The notes: generated by a model from the letters alone, not told the origin. Positions 28,367 to 37,800 are shown, numbered from the stretch's first letter. The stretch is 64,000 nucleotides of DNA from Sphingobacterium rhinopitheci (GCF_022627575.1 NZ_JADEYQ010000006.1:124001-188000); one strand, 5' to 3'. A program made the numbers and translations.

Positions 28367-28660
28367 ATGAAAAGAAGTTCGAAAAATGTTCTTAATTATG
28401 ATTTATTGATACGGAGAAGAGATTTATTAAGAAATTTCTCTATTTGTTTTACGCTGATTAGTATAATAGCTAGTGCGTTATTAGTATATCTATTTGCTAC
28501 AAAAAAAGTATTTGAAAACTCATGGTATATTCTATTTCCAATTTTTGTTTTCCCTATGATTCTTATCCCGCTATTAACACAGCTCCGCAAAGTTAATCAA
28601 GAGATTAAAAGACGATCAAAAGAACAAATAAACCAAACTCAATCTTTAAATTATATCTAA
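28367..28660 (+). CDS. Small two-helix membrane protein, unknown
   Basis: 97 aa. I do not recognise a family. A basic N-terminus (RRRDLLRN) precedes two hydrophobic helices (about 23-44 and 54-73) and a Lys/Arg/Gln-rich tail, so both ends probably face the cytoplasm. The ATG and a strong palindromic terminator right at the stop support it as a real gene. It stands alone after a 640-nt spacer. Confidence 0.6.
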   Translation: MKRSSKNVLNYDLLIRRRDLLRNFSICFTLISIIASALLVYLFATKKVFENSWYILFPIFVFPMILIPLLTQLRKVNQEIKRRSKEQINQTQSLNYI

Positions 28661-28698
28661 ATAAACAAAGCATCGAATATTCGATGCTTTGTTTATTT
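28659..28698. terminator. Perfect palindromic bidirectional terminator
   Basis: A perfect 40-nt palindrome centred on CGAATATTCG, with AAATAAACAAAGCAT and its complement as arms. It lies between two convergent stops and ends two bases before the UbiD stop. Confidence 0.8.
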
Positions 28699-28699
28699 A

Positions 28700-30538
28700 T
28701 TATGCTATCCCATGTAAAGAACCTCCAGGCGCAAACAAACGGTCTATTCGTCGCTCTACATCTTGATCTTTTATTAAATCTGGAGCATGATGAGGTTTTC
28801 GTCGAGCATCTATAATAAGAGGGCCATCACACCCCCAATGCTTAAATCTATTGAACGAACGAATACCATAAATATCATACGCTGGATTTGACTTCGTAAA
28901 AGTCTCCCACACAAAGTTATTTTCGTTGGCTGCAGCAAAATCTACATCTTCTACCAAAACAATCATTTTTATGCCTTCAAAAGCTATATCCTTAGCCGCG
29001 GAAGTCCATTCTGCTAATACCCTTTGTTCATTTGTATAAGATTCAAATTTTGCGCCTTGCACCACCATTATACCAGGAAGAGCCAATTTAGCCTTATCAA
29101 ATGGCCTTGGAAGGTCTAGATTAGCAGATAAATAACGCGCCAGCTCTACTTTCTTGTCACCAGCAGCTGCAAACACAACCTTAGAACCAGCATTTAACCC
29201 ATCACCTGTATAATCTAAAGTATCAATGGTGGTATTGGTTTGAAAATGCAAATCACGTGCAAAATCTATTCTTTCCAATATATGGGTAAAGAATTGTTCC
29301 ACATGATGAATATCCAAATTTGGATTATCTTCCGTAGCCGCAATAAATAAGTACTTCGCTAAACTCAATTGATTTTTGCCCAATATTTGATTGGCTATGG
29401 TTAGAATCTCTTGTGGACGTTCGACCTTTTGATATGGCGTATAACTCTCACGCCCTATCGCAAACAATAAAGGGTGAACTCCAGCTGCATCTACGGCGTG
29501 AACAGCTTTCAACCCATTTATCTCTTGAGGTATAGCCGAACCTGTAATCTCATGAATCAATGCCCCAAAGCTTGTATCTTCTTGTGGCGGCCTACCAACT
29601 ACTGTAAAAGACCAAATAGGATCCTTTTTGTGGTATACATTATGCACCTTCATCAATGGAAATGGATGTACCAAACTATAATAACCAATATGATCCCCAA
29701 AAGGTCCTTCAGGTTTATTTTCATTTGGATAGACAGTACCCGTAATTACAAAATCAGCATCCGCAGAAATACAGAAACCTTCCTCATCATAGAAATAACG
29801 AAAACGACGGTTACCTAAGGCTCCAGCGAATATCATTTCCGACAACCCTTCAGGCAATGGCATTACCGCAGATAGCGGATGTGATGGAGGTCCCCCAACA
29901 AAGATCGAAACCTTCAAAGGCTTTCCTAATTCATTAGCCTTTTGCTGATGTACACCTATCCCTCTATGCAATTGATAATGAAGGCCTATCTCTTTATCTT
30001 TTATATACTCATTACCAGATAGCTGAATACGATACATGCCAAGATTGGCATTCATAATCCCTGGCTTATTAATGTCTTCTGTATATACCTGCGGCATAGT
30101 AACAAATGCACCGCCATCCATCGGCCAATTGACAACTTGTGGTAGGGCACTGATTTGTGTTTTACCATACAATATAGGAGCACTAGATTTTTTCTTCCAT
30201 GGAAGAGCACCTAATGCTACGGCAGAAGAACCTATATATTGAAAAGGATTTTTCAATACTGCGGTAGGGTCCATCTTTACATCGACAAGCTTCTTGATAT
30301 GATCTAATGTATCACGAAACATAAATTTAGAACGTTCCAATGTCCCAAATAAATTGGAAACAGCAGGAAATTCAGATCCTTTAATATTTTCAAATAATAA
30401 AGCAGGCCCTTCCGCATCATATACACGCATATGAATAGCTGCCATTTCTAAATATGGATCTACTTCTTCCTTGATACGCACCAAGTGACCATTTCTCTCT
30501 AAATCGTTAACGCAATCTCTTAAACTTGAATATCCCAT
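28700..30538 (-). CDS. UbiD family decarboxylase
   Basis: 612 aa prenylated-FMN-dependent decarboxylase of the UbiD/Fdc fold. The N-terminus LRDCVNDLERNGHLVRI and the core (PEGPFGDHIGYYS with the conserved Glu, FVGGPPSHPLSAVMPLP) are diagnostic. The C-terminal section ends with RFKHWGCDGPLIIDARRKPHHAPDL in the usual place. It is longer than E. coli UbiD (497 aa), which I recall as common in Bacteroidota. The substrate, a quinone precursor or another aromatic acid, cannot be told from sequence. The UbiX partner that makes the cofactor is not in the window. Monocistronic. Confidence 0.9.
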   Translation of the reverse strand: MGYSSLRDCVNDLERNGHLVRIKEEVDPYLEMAAIHMRVYDAEGPALLFENIKGSEFPAVSNLFGTLERSKFMFRDTLDHIKKLVDVKMDPTAVLKNPFQYIGSSAVALGALPWKKKSSAPILYGKTQISALPQVVNWPMDGGAFVTMPQVYTEDINKPGIMNANLGMYRIQLSGNEYIKDKEIGLHYQLHRGIGVHQQKANELGKPLKVSIFVGGPPSHPLSAVMPLPEGLSEMIFAGALGNRRFRYFYDEEGFCISADADFVITGTVYPNENKPEGPFGDHIGYYSLVHPFPLMKVHNVYHKKDPIWSFTVVGRPPQEDTSFGALIHEITGSAIPQEINGLKAVHAVDAAGVHPLLFAIGRESYTPYQKVERPQEILTIANQILGKNQLSLAKYLFIAATEDNPNLDIHHVEQFFTHILERIDFARDLHFQTNTTIDTLDYTGDGLNAGSKVVFAAAGDKKVELARYLSANLDLPRPFDKAKLALPGIMVVQGAKFESYTNEQRVLAEWTSAAKDIAFEGIKMIVLVEDVDFAAANENNFVWETFTKSNPAYDIYGIRSFNRFKHWGCDGPLIIDARRKPHHAPDLIKDQDVERRIDRLFAPGGSLHGIA

Positions 30539-30705
30539 AGCTTCTTCTTCGCAGTGAACTACAAAAATAAAATAATAATTGGTATATTATTGAAGTATAT
30601 GAACTGAATAATAAGACTTGCGATGACTCCATTTACAGGAAAATACTTTCTTCATCATTTTCCATACTAAAAAAATACCATCAAACATCCAACCCTTAAC
30701 TAGGC

Positions 30706-30912
30706 ATATTTAGTTCACCTAGCTTATGAGTAAGTTTCATATTTTCGCTATAATCAATAGGGCAAATAATTACAGAAACACCATATTCTTGCAAAGCTTT
30801 TTTTATTAAGGCTGGTTGTAATTCTTCTACCTATTGAATAGGATACCCATTAGCACGAAAGCGTTCCACATATTCGACGAAATCAGGATTTTTAAAAGCG
30901 TATATTACATTT
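30706..30912 (-). pseudogene. Acetolactate synthase C-terminal remnant
   Basis: The minus strand reads YAFKNPDFVEYVERFRANG, then PIQ, a stop (TAG), VEELQPALIKKALQEYG, VSVIICPIDYSENMKLTHKL and GELNMPS before TAA at 30706. This matches the C-terminus of catabolic acetolactate synthase (AlsS/IlvB type: NPD-V-YAESFGA.., VPVDYSEN..L...L-GEL). Only about 68 codons remain, with an internal stop. The 5' edge lies directly against a degenerate copy of the palindromic repeat that begins at about 30913. Clearly non-functional. Confidence 0.75.
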
Positions 30913-30985
30913 TATACTTGCGCTGCGCTCGCATTAACGTTTGATATTTCGTCCTTGCAAACGACATGAAATAAAGTGAAGCAAA
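30902..30985. repeat. Degenerate solo copy of the palindromic element
   Basis: TATTACATTTTATACTTGCG with CGCTCGCATTAACG, then CGTCCTTGCAAACGACATG, lines up with the left edge of the 16-unit array (ATGTTACATTTTGTACTTGCG, GCTCGCAATGACG, CGTCATTGCGAGG). It shares the flanking TTACATTTT sequence as well as the palindrome itself, so it is the same element with its end, diverged in place. Confidence 0.65.
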
Positions 30986-31139
30986 TGGTTTTTACCAGAT
31001 ATTAGATTAATGCTAACATCATATAGGTAAATAAATTTATTGTAAATTACTTAATTAGCGTTTCAAATAGAGCTACACTACATAACATCAATTTTTATAT
31101 TCAACACTATTCTAAACACATTTGCTTTAACAAATAGGT

Positions 31140-31262
31140 TTAGAATATTGCTTCTACCACCTCAATTCCTACCGGCATACTTCTTATATCAGCTACCACG
31201 CAAATCTTACTAAACATATAAGCTAACGCCAGATTTCTATCGTATAAGTCAACAGCAATAAC
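31140..31262 (-). pseudogene. Possible coding remnant, unidentified
   Basis: A minus-strand frame reads VIAVDLYDRNLALAYMFSK, ICVVADIRSMPVGIEVVEAI, F and stop. Its GC is higher than the surrounding spacer and the translation looks protein-like. I cannot name the family and there is no start codon with any support. It may belong to the same decayed region as the acetolactate synthase remnant. Confidence 0.25.
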
Positions 31263-31266
31263 ATAC

Positions 31267-31294
31267 AATATTTGAACAAATATTGATATATTTG
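31267..31294 (+). promoter_or_regulatory. Promoter and palindromic operator of the MarR gene
   Basis: AATATTTG-AA-CAAATATT (31267-31284) is a perfect 8-bp inverted repeat, directly followed by TATATTTG (31287-31294), a perfect -7 element. The start codon is 26 nt downstream. Position and shape suggest autorepression by the MarR protein, which is inference. Confidence 0.55.
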
Positions 31295-31320
31295 CACTTC
31301 AGAATTATAATATAAAGCCT

Positions 31321-31977
31321 GTGAGATACGATAATTTAAGAGATGTTGTTAATTTACTTGGCAAATTCGAATTCGAGAATTTAACGAGTCGAATGTACAC
31401 TAATAACATAGATGGTTTTAAAGAGTGGATCGTAGCAAATCATAACAGTGATAAAGCTACTGATGCTGTGTCATGGGAAGGAAAAGAGAACGGAAGAAGT
31501 GCAGATGCTGTTATCAACACCCTAATCGTTCATATGAATAAGTACGCTAAAACTTATTCTAAAGCAGCAATGCATAACTCCAATTTTGCTACTCAAGAAG
31601 AGTTTATATTTCTTATCGTATTACGAGCGCTTGGTTCGATGAGTAAAATGGAACTTATCAAAAAAAATATTCAAGATAAACCTGCAGGAATGAAACTCAT
31701 TGATCGTCTGATTAATCATGGATGGGTTAATCAAACAGATTCTCCTGTAGACAAAAGAAGTAAGCTAATTTCAATTACTCAAAAAGGTATAGAAGAGCTA
31801 GATTTACATATGGATAAAATACGCGTAGCTACAAAAATAGTGACAGGTAGATTGACAGATTATGAAAAGAATCAATTAATTATATTACTTTCAAAATTAG
31901 AAACTTTTCATCAAGAAATATATCAAAAAAATATAGCTCCAGCTGATCTTTTAGAAACGGTAAGTAAAGAATTGTAA
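31321..31977 (+). CDS. MarR family transcriptional regulator
   Basis: 218 aa with a GTG start. Residues about 70-190 form the winged-helix fold: TQEEFIFLIVLRALGSMSKMELIKKNIQDK, then GMKLIDRLINHGWV (recognition helix) and DSPVDKRSKLISITQKG (wing with the conserved DxRS-like element). About 65 extra N-terminal residues and a C-terminal helix would serve dimerisation. It probably binds the palindrome just upstream. No target operon is obvious; the flanking genes are a decayed region and a fasciclin protein. Confidence 0.85.
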   Translation: MRYDNLRDVVNLLGKFEFENLTSRMYTNNIDGFKEWIVANHNSDKATDAVSWEGKENGRSADAVINTLIVHMNKYAKTYSKAAMHNSNFATQEEFIFLIVLRALGSMSKMELIKKNIQDKPAGMKLIDRLINHGWVNQTDSPVDKRSKLISITQKGIEELDLHMDKIRVATKIVTGRLTDYEKNQLIILLSKLETFHQEIYQKNIAPADLLETVSKEL

Positions 31978-31992
31978 ATAAAGCAATAATTA

Positions 31993-32050
31993 TTTCCTTA
32001 AAAAATATGGCTTCCCCAAAATTTTGAGGAAGCCATATTTTTTAAGGAAA
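31993..32050. terminator. Long bidirectional terminator
   Basis: A 23-bp stem, TTTCCTTAAAAAATATGG and following bases (31993-32015) with its complement (32028-32050), between the convergent MarR and fasciclin genes. Confidence 0.85.
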
Positions 32051-32052
32051 TT

Positions 32053-32994
32053 TTACGGTAATAAAACTTTATCGATTACATGAATTACACCATTTGTAGT
32101 CAATTCGTTAACAGCTACAATATTAGCAGCTGTAGTATTTCCTGTTCCTTTAACAGTTACAGCATTACCAATGGAAAAAGTAACATTTTGCTCTCCTAAT
32201 GCCGTTGCAATCATATTATTCTGAATAGCATTTGAAAATACAAGTCCTTCTACAACATGACCTGTAAGAATATTGGTCAACGTAGCAGGATCAGCATCTT
32301 CCAGGGCTTGTGTTGTCGCGAACCCCGCTGCGATAAACGCCTGATTGTTAGGTGCAAAAACTGTAAAAGGACCAACCCCTTCTAGTGCATTTTTCACATT
32401 TAATGCTCCCTGACTAGCGCGTATTACTGCAGTAACTAAGAAACTAAAATCAGGCTTATCAATAAGAACCTCAACAATATTTCCTGTTGCAGGCATCAAT
32501 ACATTATCTATAACATGAATAATACCGTTTTTAGCTTTAACATCTGCTGTTCCTACAGCGGCACCATTTACAAATACACCGTTAGAACTTTTTGTTACAT
32601 AAACATTTGTTCCTTCAATAGTTTTCACAGGTGTATTTACAGCAGTTGGTAAAGATGATGCTGATGCTACTGATCCTAATGTATGATATAATAATATCGA
32701 TTTCAATGTCTCAATAGGCACCGCTTCAATGCTTGATTCATTAGCAAAACCCGCTTTCTGGAATGCCGCATTATTAGGTGCGAATACGGTAAATGTCCCC
32801 TCTCCTTGTAATGTACTAACCAAGCCTGCGCGTACAATAGCTGCTCTAAGAATAGAAAAATCACTATTTGTATTTACGATCTCAACAATAGTTTTCTCTT
32901 CAACAGGTTTTACAGGATCATCATCAGAGCAGGACACAAATAATAATGACATCGCAACTAACAAAGCACCTTTAAATAATTTAATAGTTTTCAT
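32053..32994 (-). CDS. Fasciclin (FAS1) domain lipoprotein
   Basis: 313 aa. The N-terminus MKTIKLFKGALLVAMSLLFVSC is a lipoprotein signal ending at Cys22, followed by SDDD, typical for surface-exposed Bacteroidota lipoproteins. Two FAS1 domains follow (about 38-168 and 170-313). Each contains the hallmark pattern FTVFAPNNxAFxxAGF and ends with NGVIHVIDxVLxP. FAS1 domains mediate adhesion to surfaces or matrices. Monocistronic. Confidence 0.92.
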   Translation of the reverse strand: MKTIKLFKGALLVAMSLLFVSCSDDDPVKPVEEKTIVEIVNTNSDFSILRAAIVRAGLVSTLQGEGTFTVFAPNNAAFQKAGFANESSIEAVPIETLKSILLYHTLGSVASASSLPTAVNTPVKTIEGTNVYVTKSSNGVFVNGAAVGTADVKAKNGIIHVIDNVLMPATGNIVEVLIDKPDFSFLVTAVIRASQGALNVKNALEGVGPFTVFAPNNQAFIAAGFATTQALEDADPATLTNILTGHVVEGLVFSNAIQNNMIATALGEQNVTFSIGNAVTVKGTGNTTAANIVAVNELTTNGVIHVIDKVLLP

Positions 32995-33658
32995 AGATTA
33001 AATAATATTAATGTTATTAAAATAATTTAGTATAATATTATACAATAATAATAATTTATAGTGTAATTGTACACTAATTTAATGAATTTTAGTGTAAAAA
33101 AAACACCATGAATAATATAAACCACTAACTACTAGGTAATTAAGCAGATAAATGAAAAATACATGTAATTAAAGGAGATATTTATTTATAACGCGGCTAA
33201 ATAATAGTATAATACTACACTACTATATAAATATTCAAAAAGAAATTCAAAGCTTATAAATCAATTAATATGCTCTTTCCTATAAACTATCAGCGGTAAT
33301 CAAAAATATTCTTTCTAAAAAACAACACTTTTAACAACTAAAATATACCAAATTAAGCACAGCTTTAAGCTATTACAACGCGCAGTTTAGACTCTATTAA
33401 TTCAAATTCATAAGATGCTTGATATAATATTTCTGTAATTAAAAAGGATAGCCTCTTGGTATATTCCTACTAGAATTAAATAATGTGAAAATGATTAAAT
33501 TTTATATTTCGTTTTAAATAAAAGGGCTTACATTATTTTCAAGTAATACTATTTGTTTGGCTATTGTAAATATTGAATACTACAAGACGATTATACAATT
33601 ATATATGATACCTTTACTATATAGTATGCTATTTCTAATTGATTAAGAGTTGAAATAT
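32995..33658. other. Intergenic region with small palindromes
   Basis: About 660 nt without a gene. Two operator-sized palindromes lie just upstream of the fasciclin gene: GTATAATATTATAC (33030-33043, perfect) and TAGTGTA-ATTG-TACACTA (33059-33076, perfect 7-bp arms). They could be regulatory sites of the fasciclin gene. The remaining 33080-33658 is very AT-rich and shows nothing I recognise. Confidence 0.45.
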
Positions 33659-34858
33659 ATGAGCGCAAAAGTAATTTTAGTTTGGTTTAGGAATGATTTA
33701 CGTACACATGATAATGAAGTGCTACTAAACGCTATTCAAAAATCAGACTTTATAATACCTGTTTATATATTCGACCCTCGATATTATGCGAAGAACCAAT
33801 ATAATTTTTTAAATACAGGAGCAATAAGACAAGAATTCATTTTAAATTCTGTATTCTCCTTAAAACAAAAACTACAATCTTTAGGTGGTGACCTATTGAC
33901 CTACGAAGGATATCCTGAAGAAATAATTCCGCATCTAGCACAAAAATATGATGTTGATGAGGTATATCATCATCGCGAAGTAGCAAAAAGAGAAACAAGT
34001 ATTTCGGAAGCTGTAGAAGAAGCTTTATGGAATATAAAAATTAATCTTAAGCATTTTATTGGCCATACGTTGTATCACAAGGAAGATTTACCCTTTCCTA
34101 TTAGAGATATACCCAACGACTTCAATACATTTAAGAAGAAAATAAGTAAGGAAAGTTCTGTTAGAGCATCTTTTCCTGAAATTACTACTATCAGAATACC
34201 GCCGCATTTGGAAAAAACGAATCTTCCAAATGGTTTTATAAGTCATGATAATTTAACTGGAGAAGAAATTGCTTTTTCAACTCTTGAAGCGATCATTAGT
34301 AATGCTAAATCTGAAACAGACCTTTACTGCTATATTTCAAAATTTATATCGATAGGTTCACTTTCGCCTGTTTACACCTATCATCTCTTGAATAGGTATA
34401 TAAATAAAACAAACAAAAAAGCCATCAACTCATTATTAGACAACCTATTAATAAGGGATTATTTTCGCTTTATGCTAAAAAAATATCCAAATAGTGTTTT
34501 TATAAACCATTCCAAAAGCTACAGTATAGATAATGTATTGATAGAAAAATGGATTACAGGTAAAACAGATAATGAAGTTGTGAACAATATAATGTATAGA
34601 CTGAATAATTCAGGTGTCCTGAATGAACAAGAACAAACATATACAGCAACATATTTTATATATGAATTAAAACAAAATTGGCTAATTGGTGCTGCTTATT
34701 TTGAGCAACAATTAATTGATTACGCTCCAGCAACAATATACGGGCAATGGTCACATTATGCAGATCAAGGAACAAATATAAAAAATAATAAAACGGAAGA
34801 GGATTGGTATAAATTAAAGGAACAAAATTTAGCTATTGCAGAGTTAATCTGTAATTAA
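33659..34858 (+). CDS. Cryptochrome/photolyase family protein with altered FAD site
   Basis: 399 aa from ATG 33659; a TTG three codons earlier is rejected. The N-terminal antenna domain (LVWFRNDLRTHDNEVL, PVYIFDPRYY, GGDLLTYEGYPEEI, VYHHREVAKRE) closely resembles cryptochrome DASH. The C-terminal FAD domain is recognisable (SKFISIGSLSP, LLIRDYFRFMLKKYPN, AAYFEQQLIDYAPATIYGQW). However, the conserved stretch W..G.TG.P.VDA.MR.L..TG...NR.R appears as WITGKTDNEVVNNIMYRL and NSGVLNEQEQTYTA, so the NR-R and DA residues at the FAD/DNA site are replaced. It may bind flavin differently or not at all. Monocistronic. Confidence 0.85.
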   Translation: MSAKVILVWFRNDLRTHDNEVLLNAIQKSDFIIPVYIFDPRYYAKNQYNFLNTGAIRQEFILNSVFSLKQKLQSLGGDLLTYEGYPEEIIPHLAQKYDVDEVYHHREVAKRETSISEAVEEALWNIKINLKHFIGHTLYHKEDLPFPIRDIPNDFNTFKKKISKESSVRASFPEITTIRIPPHLEKTNLPNGFISHDNLTGEEIAFSTLEAIISNAKSETDLYCYISKFISIGSLSPVYTYHLLNRYINKTNKKAINSLLDNLLIRDYFRFMLKKYPNSVFINHSKSYSIDNVLIEKWITGKTDNEVVNNIMYRLNNSGVLNEQEQTYTATYFIYELKQNWLIGAAYFEQQLIDYAPATIYGQWSHYADQGTNIKNNKTEEDWYKLKEQNLAIAELICN

Positions 34859-34952
34859 TTTATCTATTATAGACAAAAATGTGCGTAATTTTAACAACTT
34901 TTTTTTTAATGCAAAAAATTAAATTTCAGTAGCAAAAACCCTCAATAATTCC

Positions 34953-34960
34953 TAAATTTG
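34953..34960 (+). promoter_or_regulatory. -7 element before sucA
   Basis: TAAATTTG is a perfect TAnnTTTG match 31 nt before the ATG. No TTG at the usual distance was seen. Confidence 0.4.
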
Positions 34961-34991
34961 GCAAATTCTTTAGAATACATTAAAATTTATA

Positions 34992-37733
34992 ATGGATAAA
35001 CTGACATATTTGAGTAACGCCGATTCTAGTTATATCGACGGCTTATATCAAGCGTACAAGCAAGATCCGAACTCGATTGACTTTGGATGGCAAAAATTCT
35101 TCGAAGGATTCGAATTTGGTCAAGGATCGGAAGGCGTAAGTATTGATGCATCAGATGTTTCTGAGCACGCGTTAAAAGAAATCAATGTTCTTAATATGAT
35201 TCACGGTTACAGAGATCGTGGTCACTTATTTACGGACACAAACCCAGTTCGTGAGCGTCGCAAGTACTTCCCTGGTAAAGAATTAGAAACATTTGGCTTA
35301 TCTGAAGCTGATATGGATACCGTATTCAATGCTGGTATCGAATTAGGCGTTGGTCCTGCAAAATTACGTGACATTCGTCAAATAATTGAGGATACCTACT
35401 GTCGTTCTATCGGTGCTGAATTCAAATATATTCGTAATCCGGATAAAATCAAATGGTTACAAAGTCGTATGGAAGCGGACCGTAACCAACCAAAGTACTC
35501 TAAAGAAGAGAAGAAACGTATATTACAAAAAATCAACCGCGCTGTTGTATTTGAAAGCTTCTTAGGAACAAAATTCTTAGGTCAAAAACGTTTCTCTTTA
35601 GAAGGCGCTGAAAGTTTAATTGCTGCTTTAGATTCAGTTATTGAAAAAGGTGCTAACTTAGGTATTGAAGAATTCATGATTGGTATGGCTCACCGTGGCC
35701 GTCTTAATGTTTTAGCAAACATTATGGGCAAACCATACAAAACTATCCTTTCTGAATTTGAAGGTAAAATGTACAAACAAGAAGATCCTGAATTATCATT
35801 TGGCGGTGACGTTAAATATCACTTAGGCTATTCTTCAGATATAAAAACAGATAGTGGTAAGTCGATACACTTATCATTAGCACCTAACCCATCTCATTTG
35901 GAAACAGTAGATCCAATTGTTGAGGGTATGGTACGTTCTAAAATTGACATGAAATATGATGGTGACTCTTCAAAAATTGCCCCTATCTTAATTCATGGTG
36001 ACGCTGCTATTGCAGGTCAAGGTGTTGTGTACGAAGTAACACAAATGTCAAAATTAGAAGGTTACAAAACAGGCGGTACTATCCATATTGTAATCAATAA
36101 CCAAGTAGGTTTCACGACGAACTATAAAGATGCTCGTTCGGGTACTTACTGTACAGATGTTGCAAAAATCACTTCTTCACCAGTATTCCATGTCAATGGA
36201 GATGATCCTGAAGCAGTAGTATATGCTATTGATTTAGCAGTAGAATACCGTCAGAAATACAAAACTGATGTTTATATTGACTTATTATGTTACCGTAGAT
36301 TTGGTCATAATGAGGCAGATGAGCCTAAGTTTACGCAGCCTTTATTATACAAAGCTATTGAGAAACACGCTAATCCTAAAGAGGTATATGCGAAGAGATT
36401 AGAAGCTGAGGGTACTATCGAATCTACGTATGCTAAAGAAATCGAGAAAGAATTTAAAGACTACCTACAAACGCAATTAGACGCTTCTAAAGCGGTTGAA
36501 GTTTTAGAAGAAGAAGTTCCTATGTTTGGTGGTGCATGGAAAGGCATCCGTCCTGCTAAAAAGGCAGATATCTTCCATACTGTAGACACAAAGGTAGATG
36601 ATAAAACATTCTTAGCTTTAGCGAAGGAGATTACGACATTACCAAAGGATAAAAAATTCTTCCGTAAGATTTCTAAATTATATGAAGATCGCGCAGCGAT
36701 GATCGACAAAGATTCATACGACTGGGCAATGGGTGAATTGATGGCTTACGCCACCTTATTGAACGATGGAAAACGTGTTCGTATTTCTGGTCAAGATGTG
36801 CAGCGTGGTACATTCTCACACCGTCATGCGGTATTAACATTAGAAGATTCTGAGGAGAAATATGCACCATTAGCAGAAATTAAAGGTGGTGACAAATTCA
36901 ATATTTTCAACTCTTTCCTTTCAGAATACGCCGTTTTAGGTTTCGAATATGGTTACGCTTCAGCGAATCCTCAATCGTTAACTATTTGGGAAGCACAGTT
37001 TGGTGACTTCTACAATGGGGCACAGATTGTAGTAGATCAGTACTTATCTTCTGCTGAGACAAAATGGAAACGCTCTAATGGGTTAGTAATGATGCTTCCT
37101 CATGGTATGGAAGGTCAAGGTCCAGAACACTCTTCAGGTCGTATCGAACGATTCTTAGAATTGTGTGCTAATGATAACATGATCATTGCAGACTGTACTA
37201 CACCAGCTAACTACTTCCACTTATTGCGTCGCCAGTTAGTACGTGATTTCCGTAAACCTTTAGTTGTATTCACACCTAAGAGTTTATTGCGTCACCCTAA
37301 AGTAGTTTCTTCATTAACAGATTTTACATCCGCAAACTTCCAAGAAGTTATCGACGATTCATTCGTAAAAGCTGCTGCTGTTAAGCGTGTATTATTCTGT
37401 ACAGGTAAAATCTATTACGAGTTGTTAGAGAAACAACAATTAGAAAATCGTACTGATGTTGCTATTGTTCGTATTGAACAATTATACCCTTCTCCAGTTG
37501 AACAATTGAAAGCTATACGTGCTAAATACAGTAAAGCAACAGATTTCATCTGGGTACAAGAAGAAAACGAAAACATGGGTGCTTGGCCTCACTTCTGCCG
37601 TATCTTCAGAAAAACTGATCTTGAATTTACAGATGCTATCTGTAGAAGCGCAAGCGGTAGTCCAGCAACAGGCTATATGAAACAACACGTTGCTCAACAA
37701 CAAGCAATTATTAATAAAGCATTTGAAATTTAA
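34992..37733 (+). CDS. sucA: 2-oxoglutarate dehydrogenase E1 component
   Basis: 913 aa thiamine-diphosphate enzyme that decarboxylates 2-oxoglutarate in the TCA cycle and passes the succinyl group to the E2 lipoyl arm. The N-terminal motif (YIDGLYQAYKQDPNSID) that docks to E2 is present. MAHRGRLNVLANIM, LAPNPSHLE, HGDAAIAGQGVVYE (the GDG-like ThDP/Mg site) and INNQVGFTT follow, and the C-terminal transketolase-like half ends in PATGYMKQH. Codon use is strongly biased to GCT, CGT and GGT, like sucB and glnN, as expected for high expression. sucB follows 67 nt later; E3 is not in the window. Confidence 0.97.
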   Translation: MDKLTYLSNADSSYIDGLYQAYKQDPNSIDFGWQKFFEGFEFGQGSEGVSIDASDVSEHALKEINVLNMIHGYRDRGHLFTDTNPVRERRKYFPGKELETFGLSEADMDTVFNAGIELGVGPAKLRDIRQIIEDTYCRSIGAEFKYIRNPDKIKWLQSRMEADRNQPKYSKEEKKRILQKINRAVVFESFLGTKFLGQKRFSLEGAESLIAALDSVIEKGANLGIEEFMIGMAHRGRLNVLANIMGKPYKTILSEFEGKMYKQEDPELSFGGDVKYHLGYSSDIKTDSGKSIHLSLAPNPSHLETVDPIVEGMVRSKIDMKYDGDSSKIAPILIHGDAAIAGQGVVYEVTQMSKLEGYKTGGTIHIVINNQVGFTTNYKDARSGTYCTDVAKITSSPVFHVNGDDPEAVVYAIDLAVEYRQKYKTDVYIDLLCYRRFGHNEADEPKFTQPLLYKAIEKHANPKEVYAKRLEAEGTIESTYAKEIEKEFKDYLQTQLDASKAVEVLEEEVPMFGGAWKGIRPAKKADIFHTVDTKVDDKTFLALAKEITTLPKDKKFFRKISKLYEDRAAMIDKDSYDWAMGELMAYATLLNDGKRVRISGQDVQRGTFSHRHAVLTLEDSEEKYAPLAEIKGGDKFNIFNSFLSEYAVLGFEYGYASANPQSLTIWEAQFGDFYNGAQIVVDQYLSSAETKWKRSNGLVMMLPHGMEGQGPEHSSGRIERFLELCANDNMIIADCTTPANYFHLLRRQLVRDFRKPLVVFTPKSLLRHPKVVSSLTDFTSANFQEVIDDSFVKAAAVKRVLFCTGKIYYELLEKQQLENRTDVAIVRIEQLYPSPVEQLKAIRAKYSKATDFIWVQEENENMGAWPHFCRIFRKTDLEFTDAICRSASGSPATGYMKQHVAQQQAIINKAFEI

Positions 37734-37800
37734 TAAAATATAAACTTCCCGCTGTATATAGCATTATCTATATACAGTGGTGGTTTAAAAAATAAGATTT

